Positions 24,190 through 36,560 of a stretch of 64,000 nucleotides of DNA are shown piece by piece. Source of the stretch: Nepenthes gracilis (Eukaryota; Streptophyta; Magnoliopsida; Caryophyllales; Nepenthaceae); assembly GCA_033239525.1 (NCBI GenBank), contig BSYO01000024.1:2046001-2110000 (forward strand), written 5' to 3'. The first letter of the stretch is position 1. Each line of letters starts with the position of its first letter. The notes under the pieces are model-generated. The model did no database searches, had not been told where the DNA came from, and was given only the letters and a program-made list of their open reading frames with translations. Position numbers and translations under genes: made by a program.

Positions 24190-24860
24190 TACAACAAACG
24201 AATGGTCATCGAAGGATTGTGTGATATTTGTGTAAGGATCGGGGTGCTCGCGCGTAAAGTGAGGGACTCAAAGGCGGTCTGCACTCGAACTCACTCGAGT
24301 AGAGTTCGAGCGCCGATTCTAGTTTGCTATCAATACATCCACACTTGAGGCTCGCTCGAGGGACACTCAAGTCACGCTTGACAGATGCTCGAGCGCAATT
24401 CGCAGTATAAAACGTGCCAAACGCATTTTAGGGTTTAGATTCTAAAATTATTTTCATACAATGAGCGCCGTATAGAGAGAGATGGGGAAGAAGAGAGAAA
24501 AAGACGAGGTTTGGCATCCGATTGAAATTTGGTTTGAATTCCGTCCTTTATTAAGGTCGGGTACGTCACTATGGAGGTGATTTGTAGAAGCGTATTTTGT
24601 TTGATTGTTCTTATTTCTCATTATATTTCTCTTATGAGTTGTTGGGTATATTGAATGAGTTGTATTCAATTATTCTTTACTAGAAATTATAGTGAAGAGA
24701 TTTCGAAGGAACTCTTGTAACTGACACTTTTATAATTGATTGCTTTGTAGTTTGTCCCATGGGTTTTTTACGTTAAAAATGTTGCGCATTATTATATTTC
24801 TTATACTTACTAGTTTAGCAGCTGAAGTGTGAGGGGGGTTCAGGTTTGTTCTACTATGCC
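24190..24860 (+). mobile_element. Possible worn LTR (copia-like)
   Basis: An island of higher GC with CpG and a plus-strand TATA-like cagtataaaacg near 24400. It is followed by a leader-like AG-rich tract (24470-24510) and a pyrimidine-rich stretch tttgtcccatgggttttttac near 24750, an arrangement seen in copia LTRs. No partner LTR or target duplication was identified, so this is a weak call. Confidence 0.3.
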
Positions 24861-27113
24861 AAATTATATGTATCCAAATTGAATCCCATCAACCTTAATG
24901 TTGTTTCTGAGTAGCATGATCTTGATGAACTTTCATCTAAGATTGACATAAAATTTTAATTTTGTGACATTCTCACCGTGGATATATTTATGGCTAGAAA
25001 AATTATACATATATATATATCAAGAGTGTTGTATTGTTTATAATAATTCCCAAAATGATTTTTCAATTTGATTAGTCAATGAAATATGTGATAATTATAT
25101 GGTTTTTACATATTTTTGATGATGACTTGCTTATAGGATCCAATACTATGTTTGATAAACCACCAAGGGAAAAGTTAAGAATGCATCCAACCTCTCTTTG
25201 ATTTTCAGCACCTTATTCATATACCCAACTAACATAGAAAATAATTGAAAAAACCTAGATGATTGCCTTGTCGGTCTTGTGTTAGCTATGTGCCCTAATA
25301 GAGCCAATCTATTCCTTGGGCTCAAGTTATGTGCACCTCACTTGCCTGGACCTTGTCAGTCCGCTGCTTGAGCGCCAACCATGCACTCCTTTTTTATATG
25401 GACTTCTTCAATCCGCTGCTGCATGTTGTGTGTTCCTCGGGCACGTAAATTCTACCAAGTTAATGTTCATGCTTCATCATGCCTTAAGTGTTTGGCCAAT
25501 ACCAAATTTATTAAGATCAAATGAGATTTTGGCTCAAAGTAAATATTTAAATTGGGTTATATTAGACCGGATAACACTTAATCAATATCTGATGCACGCA
25601 CATGCGTATTTTAAACAGTAAAAACGTATCTAAAGGACGCATTTGGGGTGCTTATGCATATTTTAGGTGGACTGTCTATGTTTGATGTACATCCAAGAAA
25701 TCTACAAATGAGTTTGAGGCAGAATGCACGCATTTATTATGGATATGACGAATGCTCGTGTGCTGTACAATTTCTGTGTTAGTGCCCGATGGGTATATAT
25801 GCATTAATTTTTTATATAAGGCCCCCTTTAACCGATTTTAGTCATTTTTTGTGAAATCTAGAAATAAGAGAGAGAAAGAGAAAAGAGGAAGAGAGAATGA
25901 GAGAAAAAGTTAGAAAATGATAAATTAAATGAGATTTAAGAATTTTTATTATTATTATTTTACATATAAAATAACTGTATTCAAATCCTTCTTTTTCTTA
26001 TTACTATTTTAAATATTTATATATATTATAATTTCGTATATAAAATGCTCAAACCTCACATGCATATACTCATATTCTCATTATATATAAATTTTATGAA
26101 GTGCATGCATTTAATTCATATACATTATATTTAAATGTTGATTTTTGTAATAATATTCTTAGATATTCCTAAAAGATGTTTACTATTCCTGCATAGTAGA
26201 GTATGAACTTTAGTTATAAGGAAATATATATATACCTAAGTTTCAATAGTTGCTCTTGTATCAGTGAAGTCACAACTAATCATTGGTGAATAAGTCTTTT
26301 TCATGATTTGAGTATATTTATTTGATGTACAATTTAAAGAAGTAAATTGATTATCAATTTCAAATTATACATGATATGTTTATAAATTATATCATTTTTT
26401 CTGATTTTAAACATGTTTCATTCTATCATTTATTTATTTATATATATATATATTCAATTATAAAAATTTTATATCTTTTAAGTAATCAATTTACTCTTAC
26501 TTTAGTTTTTAATAATTTTTTAAATTAGAGGGTTCTAGACAATACTTATAGGTGATCAAATTTAAAGAACAACAATTTGAGGTTTAGAATTAAGAAGTTG
26601 ATTAGTTTTTATGTATTATTAATTAGAAATGAATAGTAGTTTATGTTAACAAACTTTGTTTATTTAAAGTTTGGTTATAATCCGTTGATAATAATGTATA
26701 ATATTGGTGGGTGATATGAATTTCTGATTATTTATAGCACTTATGTTAAAATTGAGCATCGTTTACTTTAATTTAGAATAGGTGCTTTTCCTTACTCATA
26801 GTCAAGATCATAATTGTCCATTTTTAGAGTTATTCTTAAGTGTGACATTTAAGGCCCCGTGAATTGACATAGCTTTATTTGAGCCTTTTGTTGGCCTGTG
26901 AAATTATTTTAGGTTATGTCCTAACAAAGTATTTAAATTTTTGATTGATAAAATAAAATATAAATTTTGAATGATTAGCAAACTAAAAATTATTTAAAGA
27001 TAATTAAGAATTAAGCAGTTAATAATTGGATCATGGGATTGGGGACATGACAATTCCTGTCCATGATTTGAAATGAAAAAAGAAATCAAATTGTCCCGCT
27101 TGCTTAATATTGA
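24861..27113. other. AT-rich intergenic DNA, no gene seen
   Basis: Long AT-rich tract with TA-dinucleotide runs (25008-25020, 26420-26450). The reading frame at 25316-25621 lies in a moderately GC-rich patch and has no recognisable protein features. Confidence 0.5.
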
Positions 27114-28085
27114 TGTGTGATGGGTTTAGCCACGACATGGGCAGATCCAACCACGAGGAGGGATGATACAACAGCTAGCTCATTAGCCAACAAAGTTGAA
27201 CGCAAAATAAAACCCATAAACCATCCAACTGGTCCGTCGGCTGCGTGCAGGCCTAGGGATGACTAATGACCTAACTTCAAAGGGTAACCTCTATTGCTCA
27301 GCTAATCACAACAAATTCCACTCTTCACTTCAGCAACAGTAGTTTGGCAGCACAAAAGACGCCAGCGCTACAGGTCTCAACTAATGGTGATGGTGGTCAA
27401 CCATGGGAAATCGCCTGCCAGCCGACCAATGGCAGTTCAGCTAACCCATGGAAGAAGAGGCCTAGCCCCTATCGGCCTCCTCCATCCACGGTTACGTCAC
27501 CACTACAAGACGATATCTAACACGGTATTTTCTATCAATGTCCTAGCGGCCGACAAATCATGTGAAACACCTGTCGTCCGCCTTGGCACCAAAGTCTTCT
27601 CCGCGAAGCACTATAAACTCCTTCACCCCTCATATGATAAGGGATAGAGCAACTGCTAGTGAAAAAGCCACCCACAAGCGAGACTCAAGAGCGAAGAAAG
27701 AACCAAATTCTCTTTCCCAACACAATTCTTTCTCCTCCTTAGAAAGCTACTCTTCGTAGAGTGCAACCTTAATGAGTCATTCACTGAATGCAACCCTAGT
27801 GAGCCTCCAATTGCGTACAACCAGACTCCATTGAGCGCTCTATAAGAGATTAGGCCTCTTCTCTCAATCCCCACAAATGTGCATTATTGTATTCTTTCTT
27901 ATTTACCTTACATCTTTCTATTCCGTTAAAAAATTGAGCGTTCAAGGAAAAATTGAGGAACAAGTCCTACCAATCCTCTAACCCCTTATTTGTAGTTTAT
28001 AGTGCGCAAGTTTCAGGTTAGCAGCGATGGAGATCTGACCTGCTTTAATTCAACTCGCAGCGAATGATCGAGTTACTCCCTAATC
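27114..28085 (+). mobile_element. Possible solo LTR or LTR remnant
   Basis: Begins tgtgatgggtttagccacgac, close to the TGTGATGGGTCC start of other LTR-like blocks here. It has raised GC, a plus-strand TATA box (cactataaactcc, near 27610-27622), then a leader-like region and a T-rich stretch at 27890-27925. The end is uncertain. Reading frames inside (27384-27647) look compositional. Confidence 0.35.
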
Positions 28086-29285
28086 TGTACCAAAACTCAA
28101 GAACTAGGAATGCATCGATTGTTGAGGTTATGTTAAAAGTGGAAGTCCTCCTTTTGCTCCAACCAATTCCAATTGCACAACAGGCAAAATTGATTATACA
28201 TAGAAGTGAAATCGGAACCAATTTTGAGGTTATGTTAAGAGTTCAAATCAAAATTGGGTTTCATAGTTCTGCGACAAACTTTTACTATTATCGTATTCAT
28301 TGAACATTAAATCGATTGTTGAAATTATGATGAATAATCTTTTTAATTATCTTATGAACTCATTCAACATAATTCAGCTTATGAGAATATGTGCATATTT
28401 AATTCTAGAAAAATTTTAGAAAAAATGTTAAAAATTTTAAAAATGAAAGAGGCCAAGGAAAAACATAAATATATTTTAAAAGAACACAATACATTTTATT
28501 GTTAATATTTAATTTTAAAAAATCCTAAATTAAGACCATTCAATTTAGTGACTTTAAATTATTTTAATTTAAATTTTTAATGTGATATAATCCATAAAAA
28601 TATCCATTATATGTATGAGTTCATGTTACAATAATCCACCAAACACCCAAAGTTATAATGCCATATAATAAATTACCCGAGTAAGGAATGATAGGAGAGC
28701 AAACGAGACCAAAAACTGATAAACATGTTTTATATAACGACTATAATAGTATTCTAAATGTTAATGATGAATGAAGTATGATTTGAAGTCTAAACGGATT
28801 ATAAAATCTTCCGTTTCTTATTTTCTCTATTTTCTTCTCTCTTGATCGGCGCTCAAGATGATTGAAGTTGAACTTTTAACTGACCAAAAAAGATTTTTTT
28901 TAATACTCATGTCTTGTGTGTGAATGCTAGAGATGTTGTTTGAGCCCAAACTCAAACGCCACTCCCACACACTAGAAATTGAATGAAGAAAATTTATGCT
29001 TGAACGGCCTCTCAAATGCAGAAGTCTTGCCAACAACAATAAGAAAAATAATATATGTAGAATAATATAGGACTCACAATGGAGTGTCAAGTCCTAACAA
29101 AATTTTCCTCACATTGTTGTGACTATCATTATTATGGCAATATCTCGGCATACTTTAAACTTCCTCATTGGCACCCATTGAGTCATCTTGTTCGACCCAT
29201 TATCATCAGCCTGCATTTTATCAATCATCATTAACTCAAAATAAAGAACATTCCTTGTTCAATAGTATCTCACATCAATATGGTC
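28086..29285. other. AT-rich intergenic DNA, no gene seen
   Basis: No coding pattern or element ends recognised. It leads into a Ty1/copia remnant and may contain its more decayed parts. Confidence 0.4.
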
Positions 29286-29289
29286 TGAT

Positions 29290-29665
29290 TTAGAATAATA
29301 TGATGAGTTTTTATAAATATAAATGGATCTTTTATTATCTAAAGGAAAACATGTTGGCTTTGCTTGAAATTGAGTTATCAAATGAATTTTTTATTCACAA
29401 TATTTCCTAGCTAGCTTCTATCAATGCTATGCATTTGGCTTCTGTGATATATTGGGCAACACACGTTTACAACAATTATGAAAATACGTCTTCTCTTGAA
29501 AACTTTATCAAATATCCCAAAATATATTTAAAAGAATTAGTTATGCCAGCCATCTCGACATCATTATATCTCATCAAAACATGCTTATCATTGTCAAAGT
29601 ACAACCGCACTCTCAAAGTACTCAAAAATACTTGAGATTGTACTTTATAGTGAACTAACATTCCT
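29290..29665 (-). pseudogene. Ty1/copia RNase H remnant
   Basis: On the minus strand 29661-29476 encodes YNDVEMAGITNSFKYILGYL and IKFSREDVFS. This is the copia RNase H block usually read as YxDADWAGDxxxRKSTSGY with FxxGGxVSW. Continuing past a stop, frames carry an ISQKPNA-like relic of the LSTTEAEY motif near 29430. Acidic catalytic positions are partly replaced (Trp/Asp changes) and stops interrupt it. Only the end of pol survives; no LTRs were located. Confidence 0.6.
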
Positions 29666-30335
29666 TTCTAGGATTAAAAAGAAATCGGCTAACAGTTCAA
29701 ATTGTATAAGTAGCATCTGGCTTCATATATATCATAGTATACATCAAACTATAATGTAAACATATACTCTAAAAATAATTTGGAGCTTGAAATGATAAAA
29801 ATAAAAGAAATACAAAAATAAAAGTTTGAAAAATACTCAGCTTGTAATGGGAACCATTACTTTTGAAAGTAAACTAAAGATCACTTAGTCTAAGTATTGG
29901 AATTCTTTCACCAACAAAGGATTTATTGCCCTTTCTTAAATAAATTCACATAAACTTTGATCATAACTTAACCTACCTAAAACTTGTGATCTTCTACTTA
30001 GATAAGCCAGTAGCAATTGAATGGCACCCTTGAAATTGTAGCATGGTTGTTCTTGGGAAAATGGGTTAGCCAGCTCAATTATTGGATCAATTGTGCTTGG
30101 GAAAAAGGGTGGCCTGGACATTTAGTGGCCTTCTCTAGGTGGGATTTGATTCGGACATTCCCTCCTTGAGCTTTGGGAACCATTAATGCATGGTTGTGAG
30201 TTGTCCTACATCAACTATTCATAGTTGAAGCATAAGAAATTTGTTTGACATAATGTCACAAATTCAAATCAAATAAGTTAATTTGAATAATCAATTATAA
30301 TTTTTAAAATTTAAAATCTCAAATAAATTTAATAA
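29666..30335. other. AT-rich intergenic DNA, no gene seen
   Basis: No feature identified. Two near-copies of a gggaaaatgggttagcc / gggaaaaagggtggcc phrase occur near 30055-30110. Confidence 0.4.
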
Positions 30336-31076
30336 ATAACATAAAGTCTCAAAATTCGGGTATGACAAATCAAATATACATGACCCGACAAATCAAAAAT
30401 TCACATAAAACCTCATCTGACAACCGTCTGGATTAAATAATTACAACATGCTCTATAATCATCGTAAGGGAGGTAACAATTCAACCAAAAATTATAATCA
30501 AATATAATATAATATCTGAACTATTCTCAAAAAATAACAATGAGCCTATACTCGATCAATTTCATAATCCAATTATATCAAATATCAATTTAATATATAA
30601 TAAAATTAAAACTCACAAAATCGGACAAATAGCTGACAAATCATGTCCTAACTTTTTCAATACGTTCAAATCATCTACTCTGAAGGGGTGTAATAAAAAA
30701 CATGAGCCAAGTGCTTAATAAGTATCATATTTGAACAAAAAGAATCCAATAAAACAAAGGAAATGTCAATGGATAACTATCCAATCCAATAACAGAATAA
30801 ATCCAAATCGCCGATAAAATAAATCCAATAAAAATTTAAAATTCAAGATCCAAAATTTAATAGTAGTCTCATACTCAAATCAAATATTTAAACCCAAAAT
30901 AAATGTCTAAATCATAAAATAGTCATCATCAGAACGTGTATATATATATATATATATATAAGTAAAATAGAAGTAATCTGTACAAATTTTTAATAGGTAA
31001 ATAACCAATTCCAAAGTCCAATCCAAATTCGAGTCCGAGTTCTAGTCCAAATCCAAATTCAACGCTCGATAAACTT
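30336..31076 (-). mobile_element. Degenerate LTR-like fragment of the copy A/B family
   Basis: Scattered similarity to the first 250 bp of the copy B LTR: acccgacaaatcaa, aaaacctcatctgac, tctataatcatcgtaaggg compare with aaaacccgcacaagatctcatc and ccataatcgcaaggaggta. Very decayed and AT-shifted. It contains a (TA)n run at 30938-30960. Confidence 0.3.
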
Positions 31077-31281
31077 GTGATTTGGGGTAGATATAATATT
31101 TCGGATTTCGTTTTGATTATTTTAATATTTATTATGATTTTAAGTGTTTCGAACGTGGTAAAAAATAAATAAAAATATTACAAAAATTTTGAGAAACTAT
31201 CAGGATTTTGGAGTGGCGCTTGGAGCACTCCCATGCTATTGTTCAAAATCCGATTTAAATTTTAGAATAAAAAAATAAAAA

Positions 31282-31365
<84 letters not shown>

Positions 31366-32830
31366 GAAAAAGAAAAGAAAAGAAGAGAAGAGAAGAGAAG
31401 AGGGGATCAGGGAGAGGAGAGAGAAGGGAAAGGGGATTAGGTTTTGTAGAGGAAGGAAGGAAGGAGGAGGAGAAGGGAGAGGAGGAGAGAGGAGAAGGGG
31501 TCGGCGGTGATGGTAGCGAGCTGGTGGTCGGCGGCGACTTGCGGTGGTCGCGGGCTGAGGAGATCGGTGGTAAAGCCGTGCGAGGAGATCAGAGGCGGCT
31601 GTGCAATAACATTGACGTCGGTGGTGTGAGGCCGACAATAACCACGTGAGGAGGCGCGGTGGTGGAGCGGCGGTAGAGGACCTGGCAACAGCAGCGGCAG
31701 CGGCGGTGGCCGTGTGCAGAGGAGAGAGGAGAGCAGTGCACAGGCGTGCGTGAGGCAGGAGAGAGAAATGCCAGATTCGAATATTTCGGGATATCTTTTT
31801 TTTAGATTTATGAAATATATAGTTGAGACAAGTATCCTCTAACCATATCTTTTGTCTGATTTAATTTATAATGTATTTTGATTACTGTTGGAGATTTTAC
31901 TAACATACATGTATTTTTATATACCCAAAATTTATTAATTATGTACATGCATGTATGTTATAGTGGTCGTGTGGTAATTTTACGTGGGTATTTATGATTT
32001 GGAGGATTTTCGGACACTCGAATGATATATATGTATGTTTGTGTATTCGTATGTTATGGAATCATGAATGAGGCCTTATATTAACCATGCATGCTGCCGA
32101 GGGCGGGGTCACTATAGGACCATAGTGGTCCGTGATCCAATGGGTCGTTATATTTTGATCGAGGTATGAGATATTGATACCGCTCCCGACGGAAAAGTAT
32201 ACAATGTGGCCCCTTTCCGCCGGTAGGAAGGTTGAGGCATTTAATAACTGACCTACCCTACTTTATATTTAAATGAGAACCATTCTAAGGAATTGATGGA
32301 ATAATATATTTGGATATTCTAATATATAACTAAAACTTGAGGTTGCATCCAAAATTACGGATGGTAAAATATAATGAGCAAGTTTCTAATCTATGAGAGA
32401 TAAAGTATATAAATGACCTTGAACTGCCGACCTAAACCGTAGCCGAGCCTTGAGCTGCTGGCTTAAATCGTAACCGATATAGCCATGGTTATCAGACAAG
32501 AGTAACTATTCCTCAAGTTGGTATTATTGATTTTTGGTTCTTCAATTTCGTGTATACTCTATATTTCTGCATGTATTTGGATGGAGGATAATTTTGAGAT
32601 ACACTGATTGGTCCACAGTTGGGCGATAGGAATATCTCGTACATATAAATATGTGATAAATTCAAAACGTGTTTTTATTTATGTTTTAGTTCCGACGGTC
32701 ATCTCTCGATTTCTGCACTTGGATTTGGATCCGAATGATAGTATGTGTTCCACACGAATGTGATGACAGTTGCAACCTATGTGACCTCAAATTATTTGAT
32801 ATGATATCATTTATGAGATATTATTATTTA
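31077..32830 (+). mobile_element. Truncated LTR of the copy A/B family, plus orientation
   Basis: Opens tgtgatttggggtagatata, then ttcggatttcg and ttttaatatttattatgatttt. This is the counterpart of the copy B minus-strand LTR start (TGTGATATTCCGG). It then follows the family layout: (TAA)n, AG-rich tract with aggggattaggtttt, GC-rich block, catgcatgt motifs, cttccgccggtaggaagg, and near 32700-32825 the gtatgtgttccacacg to gtgacctcaaattat segment. The last part of the LTR is missing. Confidence 0.6.
31284..31366. repeat. (TAA)n microsatellite
   Basis: An almost perfect run of taa/ata triplets of about 80 bp at the same position in the LTR as the TAA/TTA tracts in the other family members (near 1815, 48940, 55070 and 59630). 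Confidence 0.95.
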
Positions 32831-32869
32831 TTTATTTATTTATTTATTCCATTACTTTTATTTTAAAAC

Positions 32870-33028
32870 TCAAATCGATATCTAGGTGACAATATGAGCA
32901 CACCTTAAGTGTTAGCTCAACTGATCTAAATATTCTTCTAAATTTTATAATATTAAATTAATTTTTATCACGCTCAAATTACCTAAAATCACAATTAATA
33001 TTAAATTAATACGAATAAAAATATGAGA
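32870..33028 (-). mobile_element. LTR-end fragment of the copy A/B family
   Basis: Ends aatcacaattaatattaaat, then gagatattaca. This parallels the minus-strand LTR start in copies A and B (cacaattaatattaaaataa, then ggaatatcaca). Short, decayed and adjacent to an oppositely oriented fragment, so past recombination or nesting is likely. Confidence 0.4.
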
Positions 33029-34500
33029 TATTATACATTAATTTTCTCTAGATCCACAAAATGATTTTGTAGGATCTTTACTTTGAAATGATTGGCAATG
33101 GGAGTATTAACAAGTATGGACTTTTCTATATTAAATCTTTGAACACTTTTTAGATAAGTCTCTGTTTGAGGTATTTGTAGTTTTTCCCCTCCTGGTCTTA
33201 AATCTCATACCGAGAACTTATTTTGCTACCCCAAGACTTTTGTTACAGAAGACTTGGTTAGTTGCTGCTTTATTTCATTAGTTTTAAAATAATTTAGCTA
33301 TATAATTATCATAGAGAAAATGTATAATAAAGTCATTTTTGATAAATTCTTCCAAAAGACTCATTGATCAAAAATAACAATTTGATAAACTTTGTCAAAA
33401 GACTCATTGATTAGAAATAACATTCTGATACCCTTGGCCCATCATAACCAATTGCAATTTCATGTATGGTTTTTAAAAATTTGTTTTAATTTTTAAAGAT
33501 TTTTCTTCAATTGGTAGATTATTTGTTCTTTTTTTTTTCACTTTAAATCCATCCAATTATCCTATGTAGATTATTTTTTTTTTTCAAAATTATCACGAGG
33601 GAACGTTGTCCACACATCTAATTACTCATCTTTGAGGTCTAAAGCTCATGTTAATTGGAGAACAAATCAAATGGGCTGCATTATAAATGAAAATATATTT
33701 TCCATTCTAATAACCATGATCTCTTTATGGTCCATACGGAGCATCCAATTTTTCAAAACTCGATCTTTGAGCTAGCAATTATCGAATTTAAATGCATCCA
33801 AACGATATTCTTGAAATATCCTATTCAACTTATTATAGTCATTTCAAATTTAAAAACATGACATTTGGTCTCACAAATGATCCAATTTCATTTAGTTTGA
33901 TCATAGGCTACTCATTAAATCTAACAAAAGCTTTAGGTATATATTAACCCAACGCTTTTGACTACTTTTATCCAGCAAACTTCAAAACTATATTAATCAA
34001 AACTTAACTATTAATTGTGTATTTTTTTCACTAAATGTAAGTGGGAAATGCATTTCACAATTAACAGAAAAATGAATCTACTTTGGAATGATGTTAAAAA
34101 CGAATGGCAAATTTTCATCACATCATTTAAAAATAGGATAAGGCCTTTTTTTTTTTTTTTGGACAAGTATAAATAATTAAAATAAATAAAAAATATGTAT
34201 ATTTTTATTTTTTTAAAAAAATCTTATATGGCATTGATATGCCCATAAGAACTCTTCATTTTCAAACTGTAGTAGTTATAGATCGATTTTTTTATCCATC
34301 TCCATAAATTACATGATGACAAGCTCGTAAATGAGTCTATTTTATTAAATAATCGCTTATAATTTCACACATTCTGAAATCTGTTTTTTCATCAAGAAAT
34401 CTTATTTTACAAAAACAAATATAAAAAACACTTAACAAGCAATATGACAAAGCTCTTTAATAGTTATTCATGGATACGGAGATATCAGTCAAGAGACAAG
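33029..34500. other. AT-rich DNA between LTR remnants and the germin-like gene
   Basis: No gene recognised. A local tandem duplication of about 44 bp lies at 33336-33430 (unit contains caaaagactcattgat). Poly-T runs at 33525-33540, 33570-33580 and 34147-34162. Confidence 0.5.
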
Positions 34501-34504
34501 TGAA

Positions 34505-34510
34505 TTTATT
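34505..34510 (-). terminator. Poly(A) signal of the germin-like gene
   Basis: tttatt on the plus strand gives AATAAA on the minus strand, about 17 bases past the stop codon. It is close to the stop, so a later AT-rich signal could also be used. Confidence 0.45.
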
Positions 34511-34526
34511 CACGACAACACAATAA

Positions 34527-35183
34527 TTAAGACGAAAACTTGGACTTGATTTCATCGACGACGCCAGTTCCGACTTGGAAAGCTTTGCTCAAAACAGCGT
34601 CCGGAATCGGAGGTTTTGCGCCGAAAAGAGTAGGGGCGATGGACACAGTCCCCGGCATCTGTCCATTAAACGCAGCAAAAATCAACGCCTTACCCTGCCC
34701 AATGTTCCTTTCAAAGTGCACAAGTCCCCTAGGAACCACAAACAGCTCGCCCTTCCTCAGCACCTTGGAGTAGAACACGTTCCCGGTGGTCACAAATCCG
34801 ATCATCACCGTCCCCTCGATGACGATGTCTAGCTCGGTAGCCCGGGGATGCGAGTGGGGCGGGTTGAGTCCTCCGGGGGCCAGGTCGATGCGATTCATCG
34901 AGACGCCGAGCGTGTTGAGCCCTGGGAACGCCATCGCATTGGCCCCGGTCACGTTCGACCCGAAGGGGTTGTTGGTGTTTCCTTCGTAGGCGATGACGTC
35001 GGAGGAGAAGTCGTTGGCGGTGACGGCGGAGGCCGGCTTGCATGGGAAGCCGTTGACGGATTCGGTGGCGTTTATGAGCCCGACGCAGAAGTCCTGAAGC
35101 GGGTCCGGATCGGCCGATTGCAGCGGCAAGGGAGCTAGAAGAAATGAGGCCAGGAAGAAGAGTATGGAGATGGTGGAAGCCAT
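34527..35183 (-). CDS. Germin-like protein (extracellular cupin)
   Basis: Complete 218-residue single-exon reading frame, the usual length for germin-like proteins. Residues 1-24 form a hydrophobic signal peptide ending LQSA. Mature germins are apoplastic, manganese-binding cupin hexamers; family members show superoxide dismutase or oxalate oxidase activity. All four metal ligands are present: His110, His112 and Glu117 in PPHSHPRATE, and His156 in PRGLVHFERN. Cys33 and Cys48 make the N-terminal disulfide pair. N-glycosylation sites are Asn38 and Asn77 (NVT). The PGLNTLGVS and APGGLNPPH wording and the DEIKSKF tail resemble the Arabidopsis subfamily of At3g62020 (GLP10). Enzyme activity cannot be read from sequence. 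A minus-strand TATA box lies about 90 bp upstream. Confidence 0.95.
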   Translation of the reverse strand: MASTISILFFLASFLLAPLPLQSADPDPLQDFCVGLINATESVNGFPCKPASAVTANDFSSDVIAYEGNTNNPFGSNVTGANAMAFPGLNTLGVSMNRIDLAPGGLNPPHSHPRATELDIVIEGTVMIGFVTTGNVFYSKVLRKGELFVVPRGLVHFERNIGQGKALIFAAFNGQMPGTVSIAPTLFGAKPPIPDAVLSKAFQVGTGVVDEIKSKFSS

Positions 35184-35272
35184 TAGAGTTTAGCTAGATA
35201 GATAGCTGTACGGCTTGTCGATGGATGGTTTTAAGTCTGCCGGTGACGTAGATTCGCATGCTAACGTAGGGC

Positions 35273-35280
35273 ATTTTATA
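35273..35280 (-). promoter_or_regulatory. TATA box of the germin-like gene
   Basis: tataaaat on the minus strand, about 90 bp before the ATG. This leaves room for a leader of about 60 bp. The repeat arm starting near 35,460 begins less than 200 bp upstream of it. Confidence 0.6.
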
Positions 35281-35459
35281 GTCTCAAGATCGTGGAGAAA
35301 ACAACGCGTGTTTTGGGTGGGTTAGTCTTTCCTGGAAATTTCTCCCCTGATAGCGATTCAAGAGAAGACTTTTATATAAGAAAATGGATTAATAACAATA
35401 TTTCTTATTCAGGGTTTATTTTTAAAAGATTGACTCGCTAAATAATGATAAATAAATTA

Positions 35460-36560
35460 GAATAATCGATAAATATATTTAGCAGGTTTAATAAAAAAAT
35501 TTATAAAGATTATAAAATTTTTAATTTTTAATATTTAAAAATTTTATGTATTTATAATTTTTTAGGGTAATTAATCCTATCAAACAAGGTGTGAATCCGC
35601 CCTAGCACAACCTAAGAAAAACATTATGTGTCATTTGAATTAAAATAACAATGAAGTCGTTTAATTTGAATCCTGACTCCTCTAGGGATTTGTTTTTTTT
35701 TTTTTTTTTTTGATTAAGTTGACAATTTTGCATTTTTAATTTTTAGCATAACAAATTTAAAATTATTGTTTTATTAAAAAAATGGCTAAAAATTTGACTA
35801 ATTTTATATAAATAAGTGAGTCATAATTATTGATAAATAAATTTTATAGTGTTAATTAAAGATATTCAGTTGGATCAAGAAAAATTTTTAATTTAATTAT
35901 TAATATATAAAAATATATATATTTTTTATTTTTTTTCTAAATTTCTTTGAGTATGACCTATTTAATCAATAACCTTGAACTTATCTTTTTTTTAATCTGT
36001 TTTTGTAATCTTTTTTTTTTTTTCCCTATTTTCTTTTTTTCTTTTTACTTTTTCCTGGGCTAAAGACCATTTCAAGGACTGCCCTAAAGATTTATTTACA
36101 ATTTTGAACTTATCTCTAAGGTGACCACCTTTTTATTGTGTATTTTTTTCCCTATTTTCCTTCTTCTTAAGTCATTGGTGACTTACAAATCTTTCAAATT
36201 GGAATAAAAAAAAGCCATTCTCACCTGCTCAAACTTAGACACCTATAAATATTAAATGAGCTTTTTACTCTATATAATATCATAGAGTAAATTTTTTATT
36301 TGTAGCTTGTGATAGCTATCTCTTTTGATGTTGTTGAAGACAATTTAAATTGAAACTTATTAAAAAGTTTAAAAAATGACTTATTATGAACACCCATGGG
36401 GCCATCCATACCAAACCTTCAATTATGATATCACTCATCAATCTGTAAAAATTAAATGGGTATTAGCATTTTTGGGGAATTTGACAAAAAAATTATGATT
36501 TAAGAATACTTATAAAGACAATTATAATGACTTATAAATTCTCATAATCAGCTTTTTTGT
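35460..36560 (+). repeat. Left arm of a large inverted repeat
   Basis: Reverse complement of 41190-43730 once that arm's insertions are removed. Anchors include ggtaattaatcctatcaaac, ttgaattaaaataacaatga, aattaaagatattcag, ttcaaggactgccctaaaga followed by cttgaacttatctctaag-type sequence, and accaaaccttcaattatgat. The inner end fades near 36,560. No coding. Likely a foldback or long-terminal-inverted-repeat transposon of unknown family. Confidence 0.8.

Noticed and set aside
27384..27647. 87-codon frame with HGRRGLAPIG-type sequence considered as a small gene
   Set aside because: No recognisable domain, no supporting codon or splice pattern, and it lies in LTR-like DNA with a promoter-type TATA box downstream of its start.
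34729..35043. Long frames on either strand overlapping the germin-like gene
   Set aside because: Shadows of the GC-rich germin coding sequence, which has the full set of cupin ligands in its own frame.
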